Below are positions 49,999 to 62,839 of a stretch of 64,000 bases of DNA, in pieces. The stretch's first letter is position 1, and every line of letters starts with the position of its first letter. Source of the DNA: Heterocephalus glaber (lineage: Eukaryota > Chordata > Mammalia > Rodentia > Bathyergidae); NCBI RefSeq assembly GCF_000247695.1, contig NW_004624743.1, forward strand, positions 4,264,489 to 4,328,488. The letters are read 5' to 3'. The position numbers and the translations under genes were made by a program. Below the pieces are notes generated by a model that worked only from the letters and a program-made list of their open reading frames with translations, was not told the origin of the DNA and ran no database searches.

Positions 49999-50559
49999 AA
50001 AAGTGTTAACATAATTAGCCCATATGTTTTTATTAGTTTTTAAAAATTAAAACAAAACTTTTAGTTTTCACCAAAATTCTTATACAAAAAAAATGAAAAA
50101 GAATGCATATTTTACTAAATGATCAATTTTTCAATGTTAGCATCATTTATATGTGAAATTAAGTAGTTAAAATACAGTATTTCTTTAGAGTACATGTGTT
50201 CCACTTAAAATTTGAAATCACAACAAAAAATATTAGCTCATATATGAAAACAAAATTTGTTTAAAGTATGAACTCTTTGATGTTCAGATGACACGGCCCA
50301 AAAGTGAATACTTGGAGATAAAGGTATTCAATTACATTTGACAAAAAAACTTAGTAAGCTGAGAAGTTATCAAAATAACTTTAGAATTAAAAATACCACC
50401 AAATCATTATATTTAAATAGTTTACATTTGTTATAATTTATTTTCAACATTTAAAGAAATCAGAATAATTATTTTGCAATGGAACCAAAATTGATTGGCA
50501 GACAGCACAGCATGGTGTTGTGTGACCATATAAAAAGGATGAGACTGAACTTGGCTAGA

Positions 50560-52258
50560 AAAATGTGGGTGCTGGAGAAAAATGACATCTGAAAGAAAAC
50601 TCAATTAAGGTTAAGAAAAGGAAGTAAATGAACTTTACAATAAAAAGCATCATACTATGATAAAAGAGACTGACAAGGACATTATAAAATGGTAGAACCA
50701 ATATTGTCAAAATGGCTCTACTACCAAAAATAATGTATAGATTAGAAGCAATTCCAATTAAAATACCAATACCATTCTTCACAGAATCATAAGATAAATC
50801 CTAAAATTCATTTGGAACCACAAGAGACACAGAACAGTCAAAGCAATTGTGAGCAAAAAGAACAAAGCAAAAGGCATTAGAATAATGGATTTCAAAATAT
50901 ACTACAAAGCTACAATAATAAAAACAGAATATTAATGGCACCAAATAGACATGTTGACCACTAAAGTACAATAGTGGACACAGAAATAACCCCATGCACC
51001 CCAATAACCTGGTTTTGACAAAGGGGACAGAAACATCAACTGGAGAAGAGATATCCTTTCTAATGAATGGTGCTGGGAACACTGGTTATCCTCCCACAGA
51101 AGAATGAATATAGATTCATATCTCTCACTTTGTACTAAAATGCAATGACAATGGATCAAAGACCTAGATATAAACACAGAAATACTGAATCTGCTAGAAG
51201 ATAAAATAGGTAAATTTCTTGAAGATATAGGGATTAGGCAAGAAATTTCTGAACAAAACTCCAGTTGCACAAGAAGTAATGCCAAGAATCAACAAATGGG
51301 ATTATATAATACTAAAAAACTTCTCAACAGCAAAAGAAACAATAAGCTCATTGGAGAGACAACCTCTAGAATGGGAATAAAATTTTGCCTGCTACTCCTT
51401 AAAGAGAGGACTAATATCTAGAAAATACAGGCTCAAAGAATTAGACTTTCCAAAATGGAGGAACTAATCAAAAAGTGGGCAAATGACATGTATAAACACT
51501 TTTCAAGAGCCAATGAGTGCAGGAAGAAATGTTCAGCATCTTTGGCCTTTAGAGAAACAAATAAGAACAACACTGAGATTCCATCTTACCTCAGTAAGAC
51601 TGGCTATGACCAAGGACTCAACAAATAACTAAAGCTGGAGGGGCCGTAGAGAAAATAAAATAAAGCTTTCTATATTGTTTGTGGGAATGTAAACTAGTAC
51701 AAACTCCATGGAAATCAGTATAAAGATAGAAATTCCATTTGATCCAACTATTTCTCTTCTGGGTATCTTCCCAAAAGAGTTAAAGTCATCGAATTACAAT
51801 TATGCATACATAGCTATGTTAATAGCAGCACAATTTACAACAGCTAAGTCATGGAAATGCCACATGTGGCCATCAACATGTGAATGAATAAAGAAAACGT
51901 GGTCTGTATACACAAGCAAGTACTACCCAGCCATAAAGAAGGATATGTTTAATGAATGTGTAGGAAAGTGGATGGATCGTGAGACCATAATCCTAAGTGA
52001 AACAACTCAAGCACAGAAGGATAAATATCACGTGGTTTCTCTTATATGAGAAACCCAATGTCTACATGATTTTAAGTGTAAAATGAAAGAAGGAAAGAAA
52101 TGGAGGTAGAATTTGTGGAGATGGGAAAGTATCTAAGAATGGAGGGGAAAGAGAGAGGGTAAAAATGATCAAAATGCAAAATGCATGTGTAGCAGTTCCC
52201 CAAGATTAATGTAATTATCATGTACTGCAAAGAGTAACAATAAAAATAAATAAATAAG
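50560..52258 (+). mobile_element. L1 LINE: ORF2 C-terminal part and 3' end, degenerate
   Basis: Sense-order L1 ORF2 phrases: 'ccaatattgtcaaaatggct' (50699-50718), 'gaagcaattccaattaaaat' (50746-50765), 'cttctcaacagcaaaagaaa' (51319-51338), 'ttgtttgtgggaatgtaaac' (51676-51695), 'ttctcttctgggtatcttcc' (51751-51770), 'ctacccagccataaagaagg' (51924-51943). The 3' end is purine-rich and closes with 'aataaaaataaataaataag' (52239-52258). It is about 1.7 kb, 5'-truncated, with many frame breaks, so no active reverse transcriptase. Confidence 0.9.
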
Positions 52259-52269
52259 ATACATGAAGA

Positions 52270-53700
52270 AAATCTTTGAGCATTTCTGTAGACACCAAAG
52301 TTCACAGAAGGACAAAATGAAGTCAGAAATGAGAAAGAATTCACTCAATAAGGTGAAAGGCTGCTGTTGAGTCACATGCGTATAAGGCTCCTAAAATCAA
52401 GTTACACAATATCACCTTAAAAAGGAGCAAATGATTAAGGATTTCCCATCATCCCATCATTTAGGTAATAAACTAAAGATATTATGAAATGAAACATCAG
52501 TTAAGAATTCATCTGCATCTTTGACTTCATTGCTAAGGGAGTATAATGGTAATTAGTATCGTGCAGTATGACATTTATGTATCATTGGAGTTTAACCCAA
52601 AAATTCTGCACAGTAACCATTTTGCTTTCTTATATTGAATTTTTGATCTTCTGATTTCATTCTTCTAGGTAAAATCCTTGCTCAGTTTTCCAGAGAGGTA
52701 GATTCATGAGGTGAGGTCTGCTGACATATGTGAGGACTATAAATTGAAAGAGTCCTTCCCTGACTATGTGTTCTAGTCACTAGACCACACTCCTCCCTGC
52801 CCACGGGCAAGCCCCAGGTGCCCAACAATTTCACTAATCATCTCCTCCTCATGTCTCTCAGGACTGTGCCTCCCCCATACTAAGGAGGAATCTGACCAGG
52901 GTAACTAATATCTGCTCTTTTCGCTTTAGTCTCTCGCTCAGACTCTGCCACTCCCCGTGTATTGATCTGTAACTCCGGGTCTTTAATTAATTGCTAATGG
53001 AAAGAAAGTCCCTCCCATTGTATGCGTATAGATGTGCCCGGTCTCTAGACTGCTGGCATTTCACTTATGATGTGTCCCACTCTCCTGCAACCACCTTGAG
53101 AGTAATGTGTCCTTTCCTATCTGGCTTCATCATAGACTGAGTTCAAGCCCTGCCCTGTGCTTGATAAACACTGATTAGTAGATGAAGAACAGAACTGTGA
53201 TGCCAGGGGGCAGGCTCAGTTGTAACTGTAAAAGATAAATTTCTAAAAGTGTGTTTGAGGCAAATTTAATCTTTAAATTTGAATATTATGACTCATGGTG
53301 GTTACATATTTGATAATTTATTATTCTATCATAGAAGGTGATATTTATGAGAATTTATTCTGCCATTTTCCTCTTTTTGATTCTTTTTGTTTTATAATTC
53401 TCATACATACAGTTCTGCATTCTTCTAAATATCGTAATATTTCAATTTTCCTTGTCCTTTGTTGTTGATGGGCTATTTTTATTATGCTTTCCTCTGTAAT
53501 AATTGTTCATTTTTTATTGATTCTCTTTTTATTCAAGAATGTTAATCAACATCATTTAGTCTGACATAGCACAGTGGGCGCATAAAAAATTTTAAGATAT
53601 TAAAATATTCCAACTTTCTGGTCAAAAAATAAAAAAATAAAAATGTGAGTGTCTTTCATTAAAGGCATTAAATGAAATAGGGATAATATTTATAATAGAA
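52270..53700. other. AT-rich intron downstream of the 30-nt exon
   Basis: No gene or nameable repeat. A GC-richer patch at 52760-53130 is not identified. The first few hundred bases below 53704 are the intronic region that would hold downstream splicing enhancers; T-rich runs are common (53370-53530 on the plus strand). Confidence 0.45.
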
Positions 53701-53703
53701 GAA

Positions 53704-53709
53704 CTTTAC
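53704..53709 (-). promoter_or_regulatory. EDIL3: 5' splice site of the 30-nt exon
   Basis: The minus strand reads CAG then GTAAAG at 53709-53704. It matches the donor consensus except A for G at +5, which usually weakens U1 pairing and fits an exon that can be skipped. Confidence 0.9.
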
Positions 53710-53739
53710 CTGCTGAAGTTGGCTCTTCTTCATCTGATG
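53710..53739 (-). CDS. EDIL3: EDIL3 30-nt exon: acidic linker between EGF1 and EGF2
   Basis: This 30-nt exon starts after a CAG acceptor (53742-53740) and ends before a GTAAAG donor (53709-53704). It begins and ends in phase 1: with a G from the preceding exon it reads A-S-D-E-E-E-P-T-S-A, and its last base is the first base of the Gly codon completed by the exon at 12821. In EDIL3 this acidic stretch links the first and second EGF-like domains. Because length and phases are symmetric, skipping removes exactly ten residues and keeps the frame; a human EDIL3 isoform lacking ten residues at this site is known. The sequence is purine-rich (GAA GAA GAG), typical of a splicing enhancer. It is far too small to be found by ORF length; the exact junction match to the EGF2 exon makes the call strong. 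Numbering as exon 3 follows the human gene. Confidence 0.95.
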
Positions 53740-53892
53740 CTGCTCAGGGAAAAGGGGTAAAGGGACAGAGTATGGGGAGGGAGAGAGAAAGGGAGGGAAA
53801 GGAGAGAGGGAGAGATGGAGAGGGGAGGCAGGGAGGGAAAAGGGCAGAGAGAGAGAGGGAGGGAGAGGGAGGAGAGAGGAGAGAGAGAGAGA
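53740..53892 (-). promoter_or_regulatory. EDIL3: 3' splice site and very long pyrimidine tract of the 30-nt exon
   Basis: The acceptor CAG lies at 53742-53740, preceded on the minus strand by CCCTGAG and then an unusually long C/T-rich tract. On the plus strand, 53776-53892 is purine apart from about three pyrimidines, built of GGGA, GAGA and GGAGG units. In pre-mRNA this would be more than 110 nt of pyrimidines next to the acceptor, with many possible sites for PTB-type proteins. It is also a polypurine-polypyrimidine repeat that is likely variable in length. Confidence 0.85.
53765..53892. repeat. GA-rich (polypurine) simple repeat
   Basis: This is low-complexity sequence of G and A on the plus strand, mixing (GA)n, (GGGA)n and (GGAGA)n. 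Only three or so pyrimidines occur from 53776 to 53892. It ends in a pure GA run at 53879-53891. It overlaps the splicing tract of the 30-nt exon. Confidence 0.95.
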
Positions 53893-54381
53893 TACTGAAT
53901 ATAAAAGTTTCACATTTATAATCATCACAATTCCCTAACTAGTAAGTTTTTGCATACATTAGATTTCTTTCATTATCTGGAGATAGATTCATGAATATTT
54001 ACATTTATTTGAAAATAATAAGTAAAAAAATACAGTATATTCTCATTCTTTAAGATGTGCTTTTTTCAAATGAGACAATCATGCCATCTGTGTTGGAATT
54101 TCCTTTTCTTTTTATATACAACTCGTCTTCTTAAATTCCCATAATAATGAACAATGTTAATTAAATGTAAATTGCATATGACACACATGTACTCCAGGGT
54201 CAATTTTCTATTAACATGGAGGGATTTAAAGCTATTCCCAGGGGTTGAAGCTTTTCTTCTTTGAGATAGAATTTATAAGATAGATGTTGCTAAATTTCAC
54301 AGTGAGTCAGTCACGTTTTTATTAAATGTGAAGATTCTAATACATACACCCTCTCTTTTTCTTTCTTCTCAGTCTTTCCTG

Positions 54382-54382
54382 T

Positions 54383-54435
<53 letters not shown>
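54382..54435. repeat. (TC)n(CA)n compound microsatellite
   Basis: About 8 TC units followed by about 19 CA units. Probably polymorphic. Confidence 0.96.
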
Positions 54436-54436
<1 letters not shown>

Positions 54437-54439
54437 TAC

Positions 54440-57400
54440 CTCACCTGTACTGCAATCTTCAAGAATTCAGTAATGATTTTCATTCTGTGCTAAGGACACA
54501 GGAATGCACATATGCACATTTTAAAGGATGACTACAGAAGGCTTTGACTCATGCATTCTGCAGCTCACTCTTGAATAAACATGGATATTACAAACCAGAT
54601 GCCAAGATATGAAAATATAATTATGTCCTACTACAGCAGCTCTTGGTCCTGGATACTCATTGGAATGTCAAATTCTGGGTTTTACCTCAAACCAAACAAG
54701 TCAGAATCTCTATAAGCAGTACTAGTTAGGATTGAGACATTACTAAGTAATATCAACATAAGGTAACATTAACTGTAACTTGTCAAAGTGTGGATCGTGT
54801 TGATTCCTGTTTTAAAGGCGATGTTTGAGAGCAGCAAGGCTCCTAGGGCAAAAGCCCACTGCTGAGTGAGAGGGAAGCCTGTTGCTTAGAAAAATGTAAA
54901 ACAGAGCTTATCTGTGTAGCTTCATGATTTTGCCCAGAATTTACCTATTCACCTTTCCTCTTCCAGACACACTCTCATATCTGTTCAGTGCACAACTGCG
55001 GTTCACCCAGAATATTTCTGGTGAATTACATGACACAAGCCTGAACTCCTTCACTTGATCCAGGGTTTTAAAATGAACAGTGACTTAGCTGACTTGCTTA
55101 TAAATGGGCACTGCTCCCATCTTATGTGTTAATGGGGGAACCTGTTAGCCTGTGAGGTAGGGCACATCTGCAAAGAGAACACCCTAGACAAGCTCATGGT
55201 GTCCAGCTGCATTTTCCTCTCCACTCTCTGATATCTCTCCTTGGCACACAAAGAACTAAAGAGAGCAAACACAGTTGTTACACATGGTGTGAGGAGCATA
55301 AATATTTTTAAAAGCTGTTTGCTGTTTTATCATGTCCAAAATATATTGTAGCATGTTCAAAGAGAAAAGTTCTGTCTTCCAGAAATTTCCCTTTTAAGGA
55401 AATGGCAAAAAGATTTGAAGAAATGCTGAGTTAGCTAGGTTATCAAAGTCTGGAGATTCAGAATGGAAAAAATGCTTCTGGCTGATGACTTTATGTGTGA
55501 GAACACATTTAGTTCACAAAGCAAGCATGGGATGAAAATTAATAGAAGTTACAGAGGTTTGGAGTAACTTCAAGACCTGAGTTCATTCGAATTTGAGGTG
55601 ATTGATATCAGTTTGATTTTAAAACCAAACTTTCTTGTTAATCCTTACTGTCCAATAAAGGACTGACCGAGGGTACTCTTAAAGAGAAAGTGAACAGCGA
55701 GGTGACAATACATATTGAAATGTGATCACTACCCTTTGCAATGAATGATATTCTTGTTTAGAAACTTCCCGTGTCTCTTATAATGTAGGGTAGAAACAGG
55801 CAGGTGAGATCTTAACTATGGATTTTAAAATGTCTACCCTGATGACATCTAAGGAAAAGAGATCGGCAGCACCAAGATCTCACCCGTCCATTATGAGTAC
55901 ATAAGAACTCTCAAGACACACCTAGCAAGCACAAAATACAATTTTAATTGTACAGGAGCCACAGCAATTAGATTGAATTCCAATCCTACAGGGCATGCAG
56001 GTCACTAGCCCATACCAGAGCTTGCTTTCCTGAAAGCTTCTTGGTAATCAGTTCACACTGCAGTCAGCCCACACACGATTTTGCATAGAGTTCTATTTCT
56101 AAGCAAAATCTCCTTACTAATGCTTCCTCATAAATTTAGATGTCATTAACCAATAGGTATCTCACGAAAACACACAATACTCAAAGTTTGGGAATGGCAC
56201 TAATTCACTGTTCGAGTTATCTGTGTGGCAAAGCCAACCTCTAGGCTCTCTGTATTGTTGAATAAAATGTCAGGAAGTGTTAAAAGAGGGCAACTAGAGC
56301 TTCAAAGTAAAACTAAACGTCAAAGTGGGCATTAGTGGTCTACAAAATGATATTTCAGTGAATAAGCTATCTCAGAAGGTACTGGTGGTACTACCCAAAT
56401 GATTCTTCACTCTGTTTGCTTCTTAGAAGTGGTGAAATCAATGATTTAACAAAATTCTGAGTCTGCACTACATTCGGACTCCCTCAGTTCTGGAAACTGC
56501 AGCACAGCCAACCAAGTAAAACACAAATAACCTATGAAACAAAACGATTGTTTTGTTCTACCAACTCAGCATGTGTAAGGACTTAATAAACTGACTGTGA
56601 TGGTGCGAGAACAGTAAAGAAATGCACTGAGGTACAGGATTTAACTGAGTAAACTACTTCAACCATCCATAATAGAATCTCTCTGTGTGTTTGTTAAAAT
56701 GTTTCAGATATACTGAATTTGAATTTTGAGTATTTGTTAGCCCACGCTTCCACATTTGTAAAAATCTGTCCTGGTGAAGGTTATGAAGGCTAAATGTTAA
56801 GGACTGGGGTTACAGCCTACCAAAGTCTGTTTCACAGGGAAAGGCCATGGGTCCTGTCCTTGGAGCTATGGAAAAAAATCTGTAGGCTTATTGGAAACCC
56901 TTTACAATTGTATTCTGTGATTGCCTAACCAACTTTCATTGCTCTTTGCCCTGAAGGAGCTTCAGATGTTATTGCATACCTGTTTTAGTGTTTTGGGAGA
57001 AGACAATTCTCTCTTTGATTTAAAGTGATCTGTATCTCAGAACTAACTAAATCTGTTCCCTATCATAGGGCTCAGTCATTGGTCTAGGTATTAATGTGAA
57101 CTTATTCATTAGTATTTCTAAGAAGACTGCTTCCCTCTCAGATACCAAAGTCTGTGTAAGCTGAAGACTCCTGCACAAAATGACATAATATTTACATATA
57201 ACATAGGTCAACCGTTGGTATACTTCAACTCATCTGTAGATTATTTCTGTCACCTTGTACAATAAAAATGCTATGTAAATAGTTGCTATATATTGTTTAG
57301 GAAATAATGACCAAAAAATTCTGTACATATTCAGTTTAGTAGCGATTTATTTTCTAACTGGAGTTGACTGAGCTCACGTATGCCAACTCCAGAGACACAA

Positions 57401-59330
57401 AAGAGGTTCAGGAGTGTCCTTCCTTGGCGACAAGGGTACTTAAGGTAAGGTTACTGTGTTTGGATGGGGTGGAATTGAAACCAAGACAGCCTCATCGTCC
57501 TGAGAAAATGTCTAGAAATAACACCTCTCTCTCATTTTTTTAGGAGAGACAAATATCTTGTAGCCTGGAGGTAGCTGGCACACATCTTGTAATTGTGATA
57601 GGAGCCAGCTTTGAAAGAATAAAATTAGATTGCTGCTAACACTGCTGAGCCACTGACCCTATGAACAATGAGTTCTTCCCTACCCCTGATCGTCTTGTTC
57701 TAAGGAAAAATATACTCACTCTGTTGTGTAGGTAGTGTGAACTGGGTTTCCTGTTATTTGGAAGTACTATAAGTGGTGTTCTGCAACAACTCGAATCAGT
57801 TTTGTTGTTCCATTTAAACTATATTAGGATGCGTACGAAATTGATTATTTGAGGCAGCTGAGACCAAAAGTACATACAGCCTCGGGCTGTGATTTCAGAG
57901 GACAACTGGAAGGTCACTCCTTTCTTCTCAGCTGAGTGCATCACTACAGTTTGATACAATAAAATAATTCCTTTGATTCAGAAGTTGAACACTGTGTGCC
58001 AAAGTGGAGTGGGAAGTGGGAAGGGGCTTGGAAGAAGAAAGAAAAAGTATCATGCAGACTTGTCTTCTCTCCCTCCATTTCTCCCCTGCTGTCTTTCCCT
58101 ATTTTTCTGTAGGAACCAACTATGAGGTAAGTAAGGGCTTATGTCCAGTAAGCTACACATTGCCCTGGCCTACATCTGACATGAAAGTATATGCTCATCA
58201 TCTCTGGACATGTCTCTTTCAGTTCTCAACAGTCCTAACATATTCTGAATTTTCTCTTTATGGTTGGGTGCTTTAAGTATGCTTTTATAACTTGGATACT
58301 GCACATATTAAAGTAATCTGTACCCAGTGTAGCTTATCATAAAATAGGGAATGTTATGAAATATAAAATATACATTTCTTAGCATATTGTGAGTATTACT
58401 TGATTCAGTCATTTACTGTTAATTTTGCTGAATATATCGTAAATTTAGTTAATTATGTACCAAATATGCTTCCAAGTATAGTATTATTTATGTAATTATT
58501 TCCGTAAACAAAGCAACAGAAATGTGTTACTGTACTCTGACAAATACTTTAGAATGTTTTTATTCAGCTGCATTATAGTGAAAATAATGATGATGATATT
58601 TATGCCTGGTTATTTATGCCTATCCAGATGTTAAATGCTGCGTGTGCGCATGTGTGTTTGTGGTAATATCAAGACAAAGAAGAGTAAACATTCATTTCAA
58701 ATTCATGAACTCAGTCATTAAAGTACTTGTACTTGCACAAAATATGTTTAGAGAATCAAATCATCTACTCTGTTTTATCAGGTTTAACATGCATTTTGAT
58801 TCCTGTGCTGGATGTAGAGGAGGACATCTATTTAAATACAACTGATGATACATACCATATAATCATGTATATGTGCAGTGTAGGTCTATACTTCCTTGTA
58901 CGTCTTGCAGACTTCTCCATTTGACTACAGTTTCCCAAGGGCAGGTTGTCTCCTTTGTTCAGCACCTGTAGTGCCCAAGGCAGGAGGCCACCCATGTCCT
59001 TGGAGTTCTCCTATCACCACAGTGTGCCTTGGATGCTGGACTCAGAGCTGCAGGATTTAATGTTTTCCCTCATAGGCTTCAGTCTTGCCTTGGTCTAACT
59101 TCTTCCTATCCACCAACTTCTCCCTTTTGGATTGGGGATATTTGCCCTGCGACACCACGTTTACTTCCTTTTTCAATTTTACAGGGCATCAGGAGTTTTC
59201 CTTGAGTCTCAAAGGAGTTGTTAAACTTGCACTTTTCAGCAATGTTGAAATGGTTAAGATTTGAAGACTTTTGGAGATAGGTTAAATACACTTTGCATAA
59301 AGAGATGGACATGAACCCTTTAGGAGCTGG
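54440..59330. other. Intron, no gene
   Basis: Mostly AT-rich sequence. No exon of EDIL3 or other gene, RNA gene or nameable repeat was recognised on either strand. Confidence 0.45.
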
Positions 59331-59339
59331 GGTGAAACA

Positions 59340-60097
59340 CTACATTCTTTTTCAATTTTATATTTATGGGACGTGTTTGCACCACATAATGACGACGTTC
59401 ACTGTGAGAAGTTGAAACCTGGATACCACCCATCTCAATGCCTTTTCCGTCTCCTTCCCTCTTCTCACTCTTCCTCTCTGTCACTCGTTCTCCTTCCCAT
59501 TTGCAAGAGATCTACCTCCCTGTTTCCTATTATCTACCTTTGATTTTGCTCTTTAATTTCTAATTTGAGTTTTTCATGTAAGAGATATCATCCCATATTA
59601 AAATTTGTGTGTCTGATTTATTTCATTAAATATGAAATTGCCTCCATTTTACTAGAAATGAATCAAGTTTATCTTCTTTATGGCAGAATAGTACTTCATT
59701 GTGTATTCCATTTAGATATCCTGTACTCCATTTAGCTAATGTGAATTGTGCTACTATAAACATCAGTATGCATGGATTACTGTAATTTGATGTCTTTAAA
59801 ATTTTTAGGAAAATACTTTCACAGGGACTAACTGGGTTGAATGAATTTCTATTTTTTTTTTCAATAAACCCCATTCTGATTTCTGTAGTGTCTGTACTAG
59901 TTTACATTCCCACCAACAATGTCCATGAGCTCCATTTTCTCCACAGCCTCATGGGCATTTGTTTTCATTTGATTTTTCTTGATTCTAGCCATTTTTCTGG
60001 GGTAAGACGGAAACTCATTGTTGTTTTAATTTGCATTGCTCTAATAGCCAATGATGCTGAACTTTTCTTCATGTATTTATCAGCCACATGTACTTCT
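59340..60097 (-). mobile_element. L1 LINE, ORF2 end and 3' end, antisense
   Basis: Antisense phrases in order: C/T-rich 3' end (59440-59510), 'tatggcagaatagtacttca' (59680-59699), 'gtgctactataaacatcagt' (59748-59767), 'tacattcccaccaacaatgt' (59903-59922), 'ttgttttaatttgcattgct' (60021-60040). It is a degenerate copy that stops abruptly where the LTR at about 60100 begins. Confidence 0.85.
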
Positions 60098-60099
60098 CA

Positions 60100-60545
60100 G
60101 ACCTTGACTAAAACATTATGGTTTAAATCGAAACTGTCCCCATCAGACCCAGAAGATGTTCAGAGGCTGGGCTTTTGGAAGGTGACTGGATCGTGGGAGT
60201 ACTAGAGCTGGGGCTGGTCAGAAGGAGGTTACTGTGAGTAGAACCTGGAAGGGTTATCTCCTGCTCTGGCTCCTCCATTCTCTCTCCCTGCTTCCTGCTG
60301 TGACACAAGAGCTCCCCCGCCCAGACCCTTCCGCCATGCCATTTGTCCTTTGGGGCCAACAGACCATGGACTGTAATCTTGAGCCAAGCAAACATTTCCT
60401 CCATGAAGTGGTGGGTGTTTTGTGTTTGTCTCAGCAGCTAGAAAGTGACGAAGAGACCATTTGGTCTACAGCTTTTAGCCTAGTCCCTGGAACAGTGTAG
60501 GGACACAAGAAATTGGTGTCAGAAAAAGTGAAGATGAGACTAATG
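60100..60545 (+). mobile_element. MaLR-like LTR, forward
   Basis: 'aacattatggtttaaatcga' (60112-60131), 'ggaaggtgactggatcgtgg' (60177-60196), 'tctctccctgcttcctgctg' (60281-60300), 'cttccgccatgccatttgtc' (60328-60347), 'ctgtaatcttgagccaagca' (60371-60390), 'tttcctccatgaagtgg'. Same phrase order as the LTR at 11690. An ORF on each strand within it has no viral protein. Confidence 0.7.
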
Positions 60546-60549
60546 ATTA

Positions 60550-62830
60550 ACATAGTCCTTTGTATTACTAAATAAAGTTCAACTGCTTCATTAAGCAACT
60601 TTACTAAACACGAAAGCCTTACATGTTTATCTATGTCTCATTGGATAATCTAAAGATAACTGCATATATAATTTATTAACTGTGCAATTTTCTTTCTTGA
60701 GGTATGAGAGAAAAGGAATAATAGTTGAAAAAACAACTGTTGATAAAACATTAATCCTATAATTTTTAAACATTAATAATTTATTAACTAAATATAATCC
60801 TTAAAGTAAAGGACAACGTGCAGTTTCTGGGCTTAGTAAGATATAGTTCACATGGCCTTTACTAGCTAGTTACACAATGAATCATTTTAAACAGCAATTA
60901 GTAATGTGTTTGTGATTTTCTCCTTTTAGAGAGGTACAAATGAGGAAAATAAGAAAAAAAAGAATGGATGATTTGGTTTCCGTTTTTCTTATTGAATTTT
61001 AAAAAAAGAAGTCACAAGTTTTGTAAACCTAAGCCAAAGTAATGGGAAGGTGGATAGTAAGACTTCTTCTATAGCCTGAATCCCTATCCTGACAGAATTA
61101 AAGAGATTTGAGTATATAAATGCTACGTAGAGTGAGGGTTACCATTTTTAAACTGTGACTGGACATCACAAATAAAGTTATACTTCAATGTTAAGCTCCT
61201 TCAGTTATCCTTTATATACTCACTCGACTTCATTTCCTGTCCTATGCATCTCATCTTTGTAGACTGACTCACACCCGACCACCTTCACTTCTTTAGTATT
61301 TATTTCAGCCTTCAGATTTATGTACTTATCTCTTTCACTCTTCCACTGGCTTTTACAGTGTAATCTACATTCGGTACTAAATATAAAACAGCACATCATA
61401 TTTTCTAGTCTCGTTTCCCAAGCTGGATGCAATCTTTCGTGGAGGGCCAGGACTATATTTTCATTTTGTGTAGTGCACATAATTGGTACAGACTAAATAT
61501 TTTTCAAAAGCCACTCAGTTTTAGAGTTGAGAAAATGAAGTCTGGTAAGTAATTTTGATCACTGTTTTCACATTATTGTTATAGCCTTGAAAAATAAGGC
61601 TTGGACGTCAAACCTTAAGTATCATAAACAAATTCATGGGAAAATAAAAAGAAACCTAAAATGGCAGATTAGGATTTAACACATGATTTCTGAGATTTAC
61701 CCCTTTTCAGTAAAGGTGAATAAATTCATAATCTTTTTGAAAATATAATATAGGAAAGGAGGAATCATTCTACAATGCAAAGGCTAGTGAAGCCATGAGA
61801 CTGAGCTTATCTGCTCACTATGTGTGACATTTAGGTGGCCACACTACCTGTATTTTTTTGTTTCTCAGCACCTGAGAGGGGAGTGGCTACATCAAGCTCA
61901 GTTCTATGGATTATTGCTCTATTTTTTGTGTGGGAGACAGCTCACTTCAGCTTCACTTCATTTCTGTACGTCTGGACAAATGAGCTAATCTAAAAGCAAA
62001 TGTGTGAAACCAAAGGAAGAAAAAACTAAAAATGATAGCAATATTGGCCCAAATCTCAGTGAAGACATTCACTTAAGAAAACCACAGGATCATTGGACAT
62101 AAAATATTAATACTAGAAGAGACATTAGTGATTAAGAGTGTCGGAAAATATCCATGTTGCAACCAACTAAGGTTCCCATTAGAAAGTAGAAGTGTATTCA
62201 TTAAATCATCTAAATTACCAACTAAAAGTTCTCAGAAATAGAATTTTGAAGTAAATTTATTTAAGCATCAGGACACGACATTAATATAATAACTAAATAT
62301 ATATGTATGATAAAAACAAAAAAGATCACACAATATATGATGTTCTACAATTGCTTTTAAAAATGCACTGCATATACTTTTATATTACAATATAATTAGT
62401 GAATATTGACAGTAATGAATAATATTTTATTTTATGGACATAGCAAAATATATTCTGCTAAGACTTTAGTGAATGATAGTGGGATGGTTTCCAGGGTTTC
62501 TCTCTCCCAAATGATATCTGAATAAATAATCAGATTCCATTTGAAGCATGGGAGAAATATGCAACAATATCCATGTCACCAAAAAATTTTATATAATAAG
62601 CAGAAGCTCATAATCTTAAATGCAATAGTCACTTTCTGTAAATGAGGTTTTTAAGTGACTTTTATGCCATCAGCTTATCTGTACTAAAATTGTTTTTAAC
62701 CAGACAGAACAGTATTCCATTTCTACCTTCTCTCTGTGCAAGCCCTCTTGCTTCAAAAGTAATCACTCATCAATGAAGATCAAGTTCAACTTCTACGCAC
62801 CCTGCTAAGTGGCCCAAGACATGGTGAGGA
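60550..62830. other. AT-rich intron, no gene
   Basis: Nothing nameable. Confidence 0.5.
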
Positions 62831-62839
62831 ATGACTTCC

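Larger units (their letters stand above)
12822..53709 (-). other. EDIL3: EDIL3 intron between the 30-nt exon and the EGF2 exon
   Basis: This intron is 40,888 bp, complete, bounded by GTAAAG at its 5' end (53709) and CAG at its 3' end (12822). It holds CpG clusters close to the EGF2 exon, an MLT1 inverted pair, several L1, L2 and LTR copies and five of the six ID elements in the window. No further exon of any gene was recognised on either strand. Confidence 0.88.

Noticed and set aside
50560..52258. An active L1 reverse transcriptase
   Set aside because: Only the C-terminal part of ORF2 remains, with many stops and frame breaks.
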